64,000 nt of DNA, taken from the NCBI GenBank assembly GCA_052180195.1, contig CP197469.1, one strand, 5' to 3'. A model generated the notes under the pieces. The model worked only from the letters and a program-made list of their open reading frames with translations. It made no database searches and was not told the DNA's origin. Shown piece by piece: positions 53,100-62,287 of this stretch. Positions within the stretch are counted from its first letter, which is position 1; each line of letters begins with the position of its first letter. This DNA is from Gottfriedia sp002574545 (GTDB lineage Bacteria > Bacillota > Bacilli > Bacillales > Bacillaceae_G). A program made the translations under genes and the position numbers.

Positions 53100-53831
53100 G
53101 TGGGATTATTTATTAATAAGAATGAGCACCCTGATGTCTTTAAAAATACTGAAACAATACAAACACCGAATCAAGGGATTGTTCGGCATAATTACTTAGC
53201 CGAATTAATGGAAGAACAACAAAAAAATAACATGATCCTAGAAAAATCAATCTCTGAATTGAAGCCACGATATGAGCAATTAAAAGAATTGCAAACAAAT
53301 CAGTGGAATCATGTTAAACATCAAATAAATAGTCTCATAGGTAGTAACCGTGAGCGTGAACAATTTGAAAGAATCATGATTCAACGGTTAAATACATCTG
53401 AAGCAAATGAAAGTATGGAAAAACAAACATTAGTTACTCAAATGAATCGTTTAAATGAAGCTTATACAGAATTGGCAAAACGATTAGAAAAAAGTGAATC
53501 GGATAACCAAGCTCTCTTATTACAACTAGATAAGCTACTTGAAAAACAAAATGAAGTAGCTCATGGATTATTACAACAAGAGGAATTTCAACATGGGGTT
53601 TTAGATCGCCTTGATACGCAAGAGGCAATGATGGATAGAATCTCCCACCAACTCAACAACTTACGCTCGATTATTTTTGAACGAGCAAACTATATCACTA
53701 CAAAACTTGAAGACACCTATAAACTAACAACTGACTATATTTATAAACTTATAAATGGATCCGATAAGCCAAAATCCTATACTACTACAGTGAGCACTAA
53801 AAAAGAGGAAAAACAAAAACAAGCAGATTAA
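53100..53831 (+). CDS. Coiled-coil protein of unknown function
   Basis: A 243-residue soluble protein that is almost wholly helical. Heptad-like stretches run from about residue 35 to 195 (LAELMEEQQKNNMILEKSIS, LAKRLEKSESDNQALLLQLD, DTQEAMMDRISHQLNNLRSI), and the tail is lysine-rich and disordered. It starts with GTG, with GGGAG eight bases upstream. I know no name for it. Long coiled coils of this kind serve as scaffolds or spore-coat parts. It is a single gene with its own terminator. Confidence 0.7.
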   Translation: MGLFINKNEHPDVFKNTETIQTPNQGIVRHNYLAELMEEQQKNNMILEKSISELKPRYEQLKELQTNQWNHVKHQINSLIGSNREREQFERIMIQRLNTSEANESMEKQTLVTQMNRLNEAYTELAKRLEKSESDNQALLLQLDKLLEKQNEVAHGLLQQEEFQHGVLDRLDTQEAMMDRISHQLNNLRSIIFERANYITTKLEDTYKLTTDYIYKLINGSDKPKSYTTTVSTKKEEKQKQAD

Positions 53832-53887
53832 AAATATGATTAATTCTCAGGTAAAAGGATTGTTCGAATGAATGATTAGATCGAATA

Positions 53888-53941
53888 TAAAAAAAGCTTC
53901 TCGAAGTCTATATTTAGACTATATCGAAAAGCTTTTTTTAT
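53888..53941. terminator. Long bidirectional terminator
   Basis: AAAAAAGCTT and AAGCTTTTTT enclose a second stem GTCTA/TAGAC and CGA/TCG pairs. It separates the convergent coiled-coil and GNAT genes. Confidence 0.85.
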
Positions 53942-53947
53942 GTTTAT

Positions 53948-54619
53948 TTAAAAGTAGACTAATGAGACTTTTTCTTTCTCTTCTAAGTTTTCAATCATTG
54001 AATACCAAGACGCTGGCTTATTCGATAACACAGTATAATAACGCTTTAAAAATTTTACGATTAAGTCTGATTGCATTTCATTCATTTCCCCATCCATTGG
54101 TAGAAAACAAAGATCTAGGCCAGTTACAGCTTCACCGTCATTGTTCCATGATGGATGGATATATTCAAAATCAAGACGCTTATAACCTAGGTGAGCTAAT
54201 ACTTCCCTACGAACATATGGATTCATAGGTTTAACGCCGCCAAAGTCATGGTCTTCTACACGATATGGATCGTAAATTTCAGCAAACATACCTGATAATT
54301 TTTTATTATTTTCATTTGCTAATGTCTGTAAATCTACTAATCTATTTTTTGCCAAGTACGGACCGATTCCCAAACCAGCTTGGCCGATTATTGTAAAGTC
54401 AGTCATGGCAACATTAAAATCATCATAATAGCGATACTCTGTAGCACCTACTACTCTATCTTCATAGACCGCAACAAAAACACGAATTCCTGGATCCTCC
54501 AAAGGCTCTTTCCAAAGGTCGAATTCTAATACTTCTTCTTTAGGAAATACATCTTGCATTAATTGATGCATTTGTTTAAATAATGGGTCATTGATATTTG
54601 TAATTCTTTTATATTCCAT
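53948..54619 (-). CDS. GNAT-family acetyltransferase
   Basis: This 223-residue protein has a GNAT-like layout: a first strand-helix VFPKEEVLEFDLWKEPLEDP, central beta strands VRVFVAVYEDRVVGATEYRY-like region (residues 45-68), and acetyl-CoA loop region around GLGIGPYLAKNRLVDLQTLA. The rest, FAEIYDPYRVEDHDFGGVKP, is not standard GNAT and may form the substrate site. It is the last of three genes with another GNAT and a nitrilase, 13 bases after the second GNAT. The substrate is unknown, perhaps a product of the nitrilase. Confidence 0.75.
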   Translation of the reverse strand: MEYKRITNINDPLFKQMHQLMQDVFPKEEVLEFDLWKEPLEDPGIRVFVAVYEDRVVGATEYRYYDDFNVAMTDFTIIGQAGLGIGPYLAKNRLVDLQTLANENNKKLSGMFAEIYDPYRVEDHDFGGVKPMNPYVRREVLAHLGYKRLDFEYIHPSWNNDGEAVTGLDLCFLPMDGEMNEMQSDLIVKFLKRYYTVLSNKPASWYSMIENLEEKEKVSLVYF

Positions 54620-54632
54620 TTTCTCTCTCCCT

Positions 54633-55304
54633 TTACTTAGACTGTTTAAATGGATTTTTCCATTCCATTAGTGTTCCATAATTGCATGATTCTTCGTCCT
54701 CTAAATAATTAGCAACTACCTTAACCGGGGTACGACCACATCGAAGTAAGAAACTAATAACTGGATCCTTTAGCTCCCCTTTTATGACCGCGTCTATGTA
54801 TTGATTGGGAGATAAGTGATCCGCCTTTTTATGATACCCTGGCATCCTGCCTCCTCCAAGTAATCTTTCCAATCCAAGATGCACAACAATATCATACATG
54901 GAAAACATTAACCACTTGCCTAAACCTAATTTTCGATAGGACGGTCTGACACCAATATCAACGACATAAAGAGTGTTTCCGTTTGGGTTATGATTACGAA
55001 TATATCCATGATCAGTAATCTCTTCCCATGAATGGTCAGGATTGCTAGGATCGAACTGAACAAGTAGACCTGTCATAGAGCCTGCCATTTGACCATTAAC
55101 CTCTATACATAAAGCTCCTTCTGGAAAAAGACTTATATGATTTTTAAGTTGCTCCTCATTCCACCAAAGTTCCGATGGGAATGGCGGAGGAAAGCTTTCT
55201 TGTTGAATACGGATTAAATTAGTAAAGTCATTCTCATTATAATTACGGATTACCACTGGGACTGGTTTGTCCTGGTCGAAAACAAAAAATTCCTTTCGAT
55301 ACAT
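54633..55304 (-). CDS. GNAT-family acetyltransferase (YhcX N-domain type)
   Basis: A 223-residue GNAT enzyme. The acetyl-CoA motif is VVDIGVRPSYRKLGLGKWLM, and GGGRMPGYHKKADHLSPNQY is a signature of the N-terminal domain of YhcX-type proteins, where it is fused to a nitrilase. Here the two parts are separate genes, this one 35 bases after the nitrilase. The pair may act on the same compound. The substrate is unknown. Confidence 0.82.
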   Translation of the reverse strand: MYRKEFFVFDQDKPVPVVIRNYNENDFTNLIRIQQESFPPPFPSELWWNEEQLKNHISLFPEGALCIEVNGQMAGSMTGLLVQFDPSNPDHSWEEITDHGYIRNHNPNGNTLYVVDIGVRPSYRKLGLGKWLMFSMYDIVVHLGLERLLGGGRMPGYHKKADHLSPNQYIDAVIKGELKDPVISFLLRCGRTPVKVVANYLEDEESCNYGTLMEWKNPFKQSK

Positions 55305-55339
55305 GGGCTTTAAACTCTCTTTTCTATTTAAGAATTAGT

Positions 55340-56194
55340 TTACCAATCTGGATAAAGGTCAGTACGTCTGTCGCGCCATGTTGTAACGGATCCCTTTTCA
55401 CGAACTTTGTATAATAAATCTAAATTAAGATCAGCTGTAACAATCATATCCTGATTCATTTCACCTTCTACCATTATTCCTTTTGGGGGAAATGGGATGT
55501 CGTTAGGAGTGATTACAACCGCTTGGCCGAAATTTGCCCGCATAAAATCTACAGTTGGAAGTGAACCAATCGTACCAGTATTTACAACATATACTTGATT
55601 TTCGATTGCCCTTGCATGACATGTATAACGAACTCGATGGAATCCATGGCGATCGTCTGTGCATGATGGACAGAAAATGACATCTGCACCTTTTGCTTTT
55701 GCCATTCGAACGATTTCTGGGAATTCAATGTCGTAGCAAGTCAACATCGCAATTGTTCCTTTATCTGTCTCAAAAACTTCTAGACCGTCACCTGCACTCA
55801 TATTCCACTCATTAACCTCCGTAGGTGTAATATGTAGCTTTGCCTGCTCACCAATTCGGCCATCTGGATAGAACAAATGTGCAACATTGTATAGACGATC
55901 GCCTTTTTTAATGACATGCGTCCCGCCAATAATGTGCATATTGTATTGTTTTGCCAACTCTAAAAATAAAGAACGATATTGTTCAGTAAAGTTAGGTAAG
56001 TCTTGGATCGTTAATGCTTCACCTTTTTCATTACCAATTGACATAAGCTGAGTTGTAAAAAATTCCGGAAAAATGATAAATTCCGCTTCAAATTCCTCTG
56101 CAGTCTTAATATAATGTTCGACTTGTTTTTCAAACTCTTCAAAGGAATTTATTGTGTGAAGATGATATTGAACGGCTGAAACTCTTAATTGCAT
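55340..56194 (-). CDS. Carbon-nitrogen hydrolase (nitrilase superfamily)
   Basis: A 284-residue nitrilase-fold amidase with the catalytic Glu-Lys-Cys set: FIIFPEFFTTQLMS, EQAKLHITPTEVNEW and IAMLTCYDIEFPEIVRMAK. It resembles the nitrilase domain of YhcX. It is the first gene of a three-gene group with two GNAT enzymes. It may deamidate a small molecule or aminated amino acid derivative. The ATG follows GAGGGGG. Confidence 0.88.
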   Translation of the reverse strand: MQLRVSAVQYHLHTINSFEEFEKQVEHYIKTAEEFEAEFIIFPEFFTTQLMSIGNEKGEALTIQDLPNFTEQYRSLFLELAKQYNMHIIGGTHVIKKGDRLYNVAHLFYPDGRIGEQAKLHITPTEVNEWNMSAGDGLEVFETDKGTIAMLTCYDIEFPEIVRMAKAKGADVIFCPSCTDDRHGFHRVRYTCHARAIENQVYVVNTGTIGSLPTVDFMRANFGQAVVITPNDIPFPPKGIMVEGEMNQDMIVTADLNLDLLYKVREKGSVTTWRDRRTDLYPDW

Positions 56195-56293
56195 ATAATC
56201 CCCCTCTTCCCATTAACTCTTTCTCTCTTACTATTATTATTAAATAAATAGAAGTAAGGGGCAAGTATGTACTTTTCTTCTGTATACTTAGTA

Positions 56294-56968
56294 CTATTTA
56301 CTTAATATTTCTATCTTTTCATCTTTATTTAGCGTGATCACAAAATCAGTCATTCCGACAAATAATCCGTTTTCTACCACTCCTGGAATCAAATTTAGAT
56401 CTCTTTCTAGTATTTGTGCTTGAATATGATTCGGTATACTGCAGTCAAAAATATAGTTTCCATTATCTGTAATATACGGAGTTGCTCCATTTAAACGCAG
56501 CTTAGGACTTAAACCGATTGCTTCAATATGTTTCATCGTCATTTCCATCCCAAATGGAATAACTTCTATCGGGAGTGGGAACTTACCTAATTTCTCTACC
56601 ATCTTAGTTGGATCAGCAACTACTATAAATGTTTTAGCTGCTTTGGCAATGATTTTCTCTCTTAATAGTGCACCTCCCCCACCTTTAATTAGCTCAAAGT
56701 TTGGATTAATTTCATCGGCACCATCAATGGCAATATCAATCTGTTCAATTTTACGAAAGTTTACTAATTGAATACCCTCTTCTTTCGCAAGCTTTTCAGT
56801 TTTAATGGAGGTCGGAATACCCTTTATATTCAGTCCTTCCCTAACTAATTGCCCTAGCTTTTTGATTGTGTAAAAAACGGTAGATCCCGTACCTAATCCA
56901 ACGACCATTCCATCTTTTACAAATTCTGCTGCCTTTTCTCCTACAATTAGCTTTTCATTCTCATTCAT
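56294..56968 (-). CDS. rpiA: Ribose-5-phosphate isomerase A
   Basis: RpiA interconverts ribose-5-phosphate and ribulose-5-phosphate in the pentose phosphate path. Motifs are VGLGTGSTVFYTIKKLGQLV, DIAIDGADEINPNFELIKGG and GGALLREKIIAKAAKTFIVV with the catalytic glutamate and lysines. 224 residues is normal. A GAAGGTG site lies before the ATG. It stands alone. Confidence 0.95.
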   Translation of the reverse strand: MNENEKLIVGEKAAEFVKDGMVVGLGTGSTVFYTIKKLGQLVREGLNIKGIPTSIKTEKLAKEEGIQLVNFRKIEQIDIAIDGADEINPNFELIKGGGGALLREKIIAKAAKTFIVVADPTKMVEKLGKFPLPIEVIPFGMEMTMKHIEAIGLSPKLRLNGATPYITDNGNYIFDCSIPNHIQAQILERDLNLIPGVVENGLFVGMTDFVITLNKDEKIEILSK

Positions 56969-57138
56969 GTTTACACCTTCTATTTTATTGTTTTAGTTCT
57001 TAACTAGTATAAGTAATAAATCCAAATTTCATATTTTATAGGATGTTCAAATTAATCGTACTATATAAAAATAGTTTGCATAAAGAATCTTAACTAAGAA
57101 AAACTAATTGAAAAAATACTAAGTAAGGTGAAGAGGAT

Positions 57139-57336
57139 ATGGATGTCCCTAATTTTGTACTTAAGTTTTGCATTATATTAATGATTTTACCTGTTACAGT
57201 AGTATGTTGTTATTTTGGTTACGTAGATAAAAACTACCAAATTGTTATTTTCGGTTTTGTACTACTATTATTTTCAATTCTCGGTAATTACTTAATCTTT
57301 ATCAAAGGCAATAAAAGTAGTAATTCAGAGCAATAA
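57139..57336 (+). CDS. Small two-span membrane protein
   Basis: A 65-residue hydrophobic peptide: FVLKFCIILMILPVTVVCCY and VIFGFVLLLFSILGNYLIFI are two membrane helices joined by a polar turn YVDKNYQI, and the end is KGNKSSNSEQ. An AAGAGGAT site precedes the ATG and a terminator follows, so it is likely a real small gene. I do not recognise the family. Confidence 0.6.
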   Translation: MDVPNFVLKFCIILMILPVTVVCCYFGYVDKNYQIVIFGFVLLLFSILGNYLIFIKGNKSSNSEQ

Positions 57337-57357
57337 GAAGCTTTTTAGTCACATAGA

Positions 57358-57387
57358 AAAACCGACCAACGCATTGATCGGTTTTTT
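57358..57387 (+). terminator. Terminator after the two-span gene
   Basis: AAAAACCGA-CCAA pairs with TTGATCGGTTTTTT over a short loop. Confidence 0.8.
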
Positions 57388-57400
57388 CACTACTATTTTT

Positions 57401-57487
57401 TTATTTAAATAAATTGAATGGATCATATTCACGATTTACAACCCATAGTCGATTTAAATAGGCTGTTGACCATTGTCTAATAAACCG
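57401..57487 (-). pseudogene. C-terminal remnant of a berberine-bridge FAD oxidase
   Basis: In one minus-strand frame these bases read RQWSTAYLNRLWVVNREYDP followed by FNLFK and a stop. The phrase NRLxxVxxxYDPxNxF is the usual end of berberine-bridge enzyme-like FAD oxidases. Nothing upstream in that frame continues the enzyme. Instead the frame runs into the end of the P450 gene. It is a short relic from a rearrangement. Confidence 0.5.
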
Positions 57488-57488
57488 C

Positions 57489-58820
57489 TCATTTTCTCTT
57501 TTTTACAATCATACGCAATCCATCTTTCGGCCGAAGTGTAATAAGTGGTTCTGTTTCCACTTTATGATGATTAGGAGCTAGATCAATAGTATAATGCTGG
57601 GCGATCGTTGCTAAAACTAGAGTAGCTTCCATTATTGCGAAATGATTTCCGATACAAACTCGTGGACCACCACCAAAAGGAAAATACGCATATTCAGGCA
57701 CACCTTCCACCTTTCCATTCTTAAACCGCTCTGGGAGAAATTTTTCAGCATGTGAGAAATACTTTTCAGAACGCTGCATGATATAAGAACTCATCATGAC
57801 TGTCTCACCTTTTTGAATTTTGTAATCGCCAATGCTGACATCTTCTATTGCTTTTCTACTAATAAGCCATGCAGGAGGATAGAGACGGATACTTTCCCAA
57901 ATAATTTGCTGAGTATAGATTAAATCTTTCATAGAGTGATAATCTGCTCGCCTTTTGCCTAGAACGCGATCTACTTCTTCATATAATAATTTTGCTTTAC
58001 TGGGATGCTGAGATAAAAGATAGAAGCACCAAGATAAAGCATTAGCTGTCGTTTCATGACCTGCAAGGAAAATTGTCATTGCTTCATCCCTTAATTGTCG
58101 ATTCGTCATGCCTTCATTAGACTCTTCATCCCTTGCCTGCATTAGTAGTCCTAGTAAATCATCCTTTGATTCTGCGTTATTTCTTTTTTCAATAATTTCA
58201 TATAACACCTTATCGATTGCCTTAATAGCCTCCGATAAAGATTTATTATTTGGTGTATTCAATTTGAGTGGAGCTTTTAAAACTGATCGAATTCGCTTAG
58301 TTGCAATATCCATAATAATGTCAAAGTGCTTTCCAACGCGCTCGTGTCCTTGATGTAAATCCATGCTAAACATCGTTTTAGCAATGATCGCTAATGTAAG
58401 CTCCATCATATCTCTACTAATGAGACGCTCCTCACCATCCTTCCATGAACGAATAAACTCTTCTGTGAGAAATGACATATCATTAGCATAGGTTTGTATA
58501 TGCTGCTTCGTAAAGGATGGCTGAATCAAACGCCGTTGCCTCATATGCATCTCATCTTCAATCGTTAACAATCCCTCCCCAAGCAACGTTTTCATCTCTA
58601 GAAATGGCTTTGACTTATGAAAAGAATGCTGCTTAGTTACTAATACCTCTTTTATTAAATCCGGCTCCAATAGCAAGTTCATTTTACGATGAGCAAATCG
58701 AAATGAGACAATCTGATCATGATTTCGATAAAGTTCACTAAAAAAAAGTATTGGATCTTTCCGAAACTCATTCAAATGCCCTAAAGGTGAATAAGAAGCC
58801 AGCCCTTTTACTTCAAGCAT
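57489..58820 (-). CDS. Cytochrome P450 monooxygenase
   Basis: A soluble 443-residue P450. The I-helix oxygen motif is FLAGHETTANALSWCFYLLS, the K-helix ExxR is ESIRLYPPAWLISRKAI, and the heme loop with cysteine ligand is FPFGGGPRVCIGNHFAIME. All are intact. No ferredoxin or reductase gene is adjacent, so redox partners must come from elsewhere. It resembles fatty-acid or terpene hydroxylases of Bacilli, but the substrate cannot be read. ATG 58820 follows GGAG by eight bases. The end abuts an oxidase remnant. Confidence 0.9.
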   Translation of the reverse strand: MLEVKGLASYSPLGHLNEFRKDPILFFSELYRNHDQIVSFRFAHRKMNLLLEPDLIKEVLVTKQHSFHKSKPFLEMKTLLGEGLLTIEDEMHMRQRRLIQPSFTKQHIQTYANDMSFLTEEFIRSWKDGEERLISRDMMELTLAIIAKTMFSMDLHQGHERVGKHFDIIMDIATKRIRSVLKAPLKLNTPNNKSLSEAIKAIDKVLYEIIEKRNNAESKDDLLGLLMQARDEESNEGMTNRQLRDEAMTIFLAGHETTANALSWCFYLLSQHPSKAKLLYEEVDRVLGKRRADYHSMKDLIYTQQIIWESIRLYPPAWLISRKAIEDVSIGDYKIQKGETVMMSSYIMQRSEKYFSHAEKFLPERFKNGKVEGVPEYAYFPFGGGPRVCIGNHFAIMEATLVLATIAQHYTIDLAPNHHKVETEPLITLRPKDGLRMIVKKRK

Positions 58821-58954
58821 AAAATTCACTCCATTCCAGGAAATTTTAATATTGGATACTCTTAGTATATTAAGAAGAAGAGAAGGCTAATGCTTTTTAT
58901 ATATCGATATTTATCCACTTAAATTTAGCAGACATGTATTTTAGTTTTTAGAAC

Positions 58955-59040
58955 AAAAAAAGACTGCCTTATTTAGACAATCTATCAGTTACTTGTGAGG
59001 ATTGAATCCTGTCTTGTACAGGACTCACTCCTCTTTATTT
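58955..59040 (-). terminator. Terminator region of asnA
   Basis: Minus strand: a 16-base stem GAGGAGTGAGTCCTGT / ACAGGATTCAATCCTC (14 pairs) is followed by a weaker GATTGTC / GGCAGTC stem and TTTTTTTG. Either could end the asnA transcript. Confidence 0.6.
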
Positions 59041-59051
59041 TGTTATTTTTC

Positions 59052-60035
59052 TTAAAACAAGTGAATGTTTTCCTTCTTACATGCTTCTCGCATTTCATCA
59101 GGCCATACAGAAGATTGAACTTCACCAATATGCGCTTTACGTAAGAAGAACATGCACATTCTTGATTGCCCAATACCACCACCAATTGTTAGTGGAAGCA
59201 CTTCTTCTAAAATACCTTTATGAAAATCATATTCGCGTTTGAAATCTTCACCTGTCTTCGTTAACTGCTCATCAAGTGATTTACGATCAACACGGATCCC
59301 CATTGATGATAACTCAAATGAAGATTGCAATACTGGATGCCAGAATAAGATGTCTCCGTTTAATTTCCAATCGTCATAGTCAGCCGCACGTCCATCGTGT
59401 TTTTCGCCAGAACGAAGTACATCGCCAATTCCAATAATAAAAACTGCACCGTGCTCTTTTGCAATTGCATGCTCACGATCTTTCGGTGTTAAATCTGGGT
59501 ATTTATCTTCTAACTCTTGGGATGTGATAAATACGATCTCTTCTGGTAAATACTTCCCAAGGTACGGATATTTTTCAAATAAATGATTTTCCAAATCTTT
59601 GAAAATACCATAAATTGTTCGTACGGTTTCTTGTAAATAGTCAACTGTACGCCATTCTGTTTGAATAATTTTTTCCCAATCCCATTGGTCAACGTAAATT
59701 GAATGTGTTGCATCAAGTTCCTCATCACGACGAATCGCGTTCATGTTTGTATATAAACCTTCACCAGCTTCGTAACCATATTCATGCAATGCAAATCGTT
59801 TCCATTTCGCTAGTGAGTGAACTATTTCTAACTCTTCTCCAGAGTGTAGCATATCAAATTCAATTGGACGTTCTACACCGTTTAAGTGATCGTTTAAACC
59901 TGATTTTTTCGTTACAAATAATGGTGCAGATACGCGGAATAATCCAAGACGGTTTGCTAATTGATCCTCAAAAAATGTCTTAACTTCCTTAATTGCGATT
60001 TGTGTCTCTCTTACTGTCATTAATGATTGATACAT
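59052..60035 (-). CDS. asnA: Aspartate-ammonia ligase (asparagine synthetase A)
   Basis: AsnA makes asparagine from aspartate, ammonia and ATP, and has a class II aminoacyl-tRNA synthetase fold. The sequence shows VSAPLFVTKKSGLNDHLNGV near the N-terminus, MNAIRRDEELDATHSIYVDQ WDWEK, and the ending TIGGGIGQSRMCMFFLRKAH. The 327 residues are normal. The frame runs on to 60143, but ATG 60035 follows GGGGG by eight bases and is the known start MYQSLMTVRETQ. A T-box leader and sigma-A promoter lie upstream. Confidence 0.96.
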   Translation of the reverse strand: MYQSLMTVRETQIAIKEVKTFFEDQLANRLGLFRVSAPLFVTKKSGLNDHLNGVERPIEFDMLHSGEELEIVHSLAKWKRFALHEYGYEAGEGLYTNMNAIRRDEELDATHSIYVDQWDWEKIIQTEWRTVDYLQETVRTIYGIFKDLENHLFEKYPYLGKYLPEEIVFITSQELEDKYPDLTPKDREHAIAKEHGAVFIIGIGDVLRSGEKHDGRAADYDDWKLNGDILFWHPVLQSSFELSSMGIRVDRKSLDEQLTKTGEDFKREYDFHKGILEEVLPLTIGGGIGQSRMCMFFLRKAHIGEVQSSVWPDEMREACKKENIHLF

Positions 60036-60044
60036 GCCTATTTC

Positions 60045-60375
60045 CCCCAAAATGTTTAGATGTAGTAGAAAAAAGCCAACAAAAAAAGCCCTTCTTTCCC
60101 AAAAAACTGGGACGAAAGGCTTTGGTTCCGCGGTACCACCCAAATTAGCAACAGAGGCTGCTCACTTATTCAGTACGGAGATTAGAGAAATCTCGATACT
60201 GTTCTTCTTTAACGGCGAAGTTCACGGCTAAGTCTACTTTCCTTAAAAGGATTTCGGTTAGCGACTCCAGGAGGTTCTTCATAACAGGCTTCGTATCAGG
60301 CTCACACCACCCCTGATTCGCTTTGACTACTTCCTACTACTACTCGTCCTTTCACAGTCGTTTTATTGTCACATC
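60045..60375 (-). promoter_or_regulatory. T-box riboswitch (asparagine)
   Basis: The minus-strand leader of about 330 bases contains the T-box core GGGTGGTACCGCGG (60128-60141) that pairs with uncharged tRNA, and a downstream terminator hairpin AAAGCCTTTCGTCCC...GGGAAAGAAGGGCTTTTTTT (60081-60123). The specifier is probably an AAC in the GAAGAACCTCC stretch (near 60271-60281), fitting asparagine. Uncharged tRNA-Asn would favour readthrough into asnA. Confidence 0.88.
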
Positions 60376-60398
60376 TCTGAAACATTTTATTAATGATT

Positions 60399-60426
60399 AT
60401 TTTATAGATAAATAGGAGAATGTCAA
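60399..60426 (-). promoter_or_regulatory. Sigma-A promoter of the asnA leader
   Basis: TTGACA (60421-60426 minus), 16 bases and TAAAAT (60399-60404). Its position fits a start just before the T-box leader. Confidence 0.65.
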
Positions 60427-60540
60427 TATTTTTTTAATATTTATTTTATTCTAAACAAAAAACTAAGATAAAAAACTCAATATTCTTTGGAAAATTATGT
60501 TAACATTTTAAGTATGCAGTATTTTAAAGGGGATAATTTT

Positions 60541-60816
60541 ATGAAAAATTTCAGTGGAATTTCAATAATATTATTGATTATAGGACTAGTTTTGTTTGGA
60601 ATAATTTATGTGATTCCAGGCTTCAACGAACTTATTGCTTTAGTTGGTTTTTTATTTTTATTATTTGGAGCAATATGTAGCTTTATAGCAATTTCAAAAA
60701 GAGAAATAGGTTACACTAAATATTTAGCAGTAGGTTCATTTTTTATCATATTTTTATTGATTACTTGGTTTGAACCTTTTTTTATTCTTCGTATGTTAAC
60801 TTGGATAAAAAATTAA
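60541..60816 (+). CDS. Small membrane protein
   Basis: A 91-residue hydrophobic protein with three helices: ISIILLIIGLVLFGIIYVIP, LIALVGFLFLLFGAICSFIA and YLAVGSFFIIFLLITWFEPF. ATG 60541 is chosen over 60487 because AAGGGG lies nine bases upstream. No family is recognised. Confidence 0.6.
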   Translation: MKNFSGISIILLIIGLVLFGIIYVIPGFNELIALVGFLFLLFGAICSFIAISKREIGYTKYLAVGSFFIIFLLITWFEPFFILRMLTWIKN

Positions 60817-61055
60817 TTAAATAAATACGTAAACATTTTTGTCCTGATTATACAATGTAACACTGTATAACTATCCTTTTTAAGCAGCTCGTGTTCTTCA
60901 ATTCTTTAGTTGAAAAAGATTTACATAAAATATTAGTTGTATTTATAAAGATTTATACTGGCACGATAGTTTTACTTATTTTTCACATACCCTTTAGTGT
61001 CAATAGATCCATGTTGCCCTCACTCTATTTTAAATTGCTCTAACACATTCAAATA
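60817..61055. other. Intergenic region
   Basis: About 240 AT-rich bases with no gene or clear signal. Confidence 0.4.
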
Positions 61056-61057
61056 AA

Positions 61058-61097
61058 AAAACAGAAACAGCCACTACAATCGACTGTTTCTGTTTTT
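61058..61097 (-). terminator. Terminator after the sugar permease gene
   Basis: AAACAGAAACAG and CTGTTTCTGTTTTT form a 12-bp stem, with a T run on the minus strand formed by the A-rich left side. Confidence 0.85.
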
Positions 61098-61099
61098 GA

Positions 61100-62281
61100 T
61101 TATTTCCCTTTATTACGCGTTATTACGTCAAATACTACCGCAAGAACAAGTACTGCTCCTCGGATGATGTATTGGTATGAAATATCGATACCCATTAAGT
61201 TCATTCCACTTGTTAATGATGCCATTACGAAAGCACCGATAATTGTACCTGTTATTTTACCAACACCACCAGCAGCGGAAACACCACCTACATAAGCTGC
61301 AGCAATTGCATCTAACTCAAACATTGTACCTGCTTGGGGAGAAGCAGATGCAAGTCGAGCTGTAAACAATACGCCTGAAAGGGCTGCAAGCATACTCATT
61401 GAACCAAATACAATATACGTGATTTTCTTTACGCTAATTCCACTTAATTGTGCTGCTTCAGGGTTACCACCAACTGCATAAATGTGACGCCCTAAAGGAG
61501 TTCTTGTTGTAATGAAGTGGTAGACTACTACTACAATAAACATGATCACAGCAGTCCAAGAAATCCCTTGATAGCCTGCTAGAATATAGCAAATATAACC
61601 AATGATACCTGAAATAAATAATAGTTTAATAATTTGCATTGGCATTGAAAGGACTTCAAATCCGTACTTTATATTTACGTTTCTCTTTTTAAAATCACTC
61701 CAGATAAAAAGAATGATAGAGATCGCACCAATTAATAGTGTTGATATGTGTAAACCATTCACGTTTCCTAAACTAGGAATATAGCCATTTCCAATCGCCT
61801 TAAAGCTTTCGTTCGCAACGATGATTGTACCAGTTTTAACAAGAGACATTAGTAGTAATCCCTTGAATATTAACATTCCTGCTAATGAAACTACGAATGA
61901 AGGAATTCCTAAATTAGCAACAAAGAATCCATTTATTAGACCAATAATTGCACCAAATACTAGAACTGCAATGATTGAGATCCAAACTGGCAATCCATGT
62001 GTTAAAAATAGTGCAACGACCGCTCCTAGAAAACCTGCAACAAACCCAACTGAAAGGTCAATATGTCGAATGACGATTACTAGTGTCATCCCTACAGCAA
62101 GAACTGCAACATAACCTGTCATATTGATTAAATCACTTAAATTACGAGATGACATAAATAATCCATCTGTATTTAACGTAAATACTAACATTATTACTGC
62201 AAGAGCTATATACATTCCATATTCTCGGATGTTTTTCCTTAATAACATGCCTGCTTCTTGAAAAAAGTTCATTTTCTTCAA
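61100..62281 (-). CDS. Sugar ABC transporter permease (GguB/XylH-like)
   Basis: A membrane permease of the sugar importer group CUT2, 393 residues with about ten helices. MTLVIVIRHIDLSVGFVAGF is the conserved N-terminal signature, and AAYVGGVSAAGGVGKITGTI and the region RTPLGRHIYAVGGNPEAAQL the C-terminal coupling motif. The size, longer than 330 residues, suits the multiple-sugar GguB/XylH branch. It follows the ATPase gene by six bases. Likely substrates are xylose, arabinose, galactose or glucose. Confidence 0.88.
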   Translation of the reverse strand: MKKMNFFQEAGMLLRKNIREYGMYIALAVIMLVFTLNTDGLFMSSRNLSDLINMTGYVAVLAVGMTLVIVIRHIDLSVGFVAGFLGAVVALFLTHGLPVWISIIAVLVFGAIIGLINGFFVANLGIPSFVVSLAGMLIFKGLLLMSLVKTGTIIVANESFKAIGNGYIPSLGNVNGLHISTLLIGAISIILFIWSDFKKRNVNIKYGFEVLSMPMQIIKLLFISGIIGYICYILAGYQGISWTAVIMFIVVVVYHFITTRTPLGRHIYAVGGNPEAAQLSGISVKKITYIVFGSMSMLAALSGVLFTARLASASPQAGTMFELDAIAAAYVGGVSAAGGVGKITGTIIGAFVMASLTSGMNLMGIDISYQYIIRGAVLVLAVVFDVITRNKGK

Positions 62282-62287
62282 CCTCTC

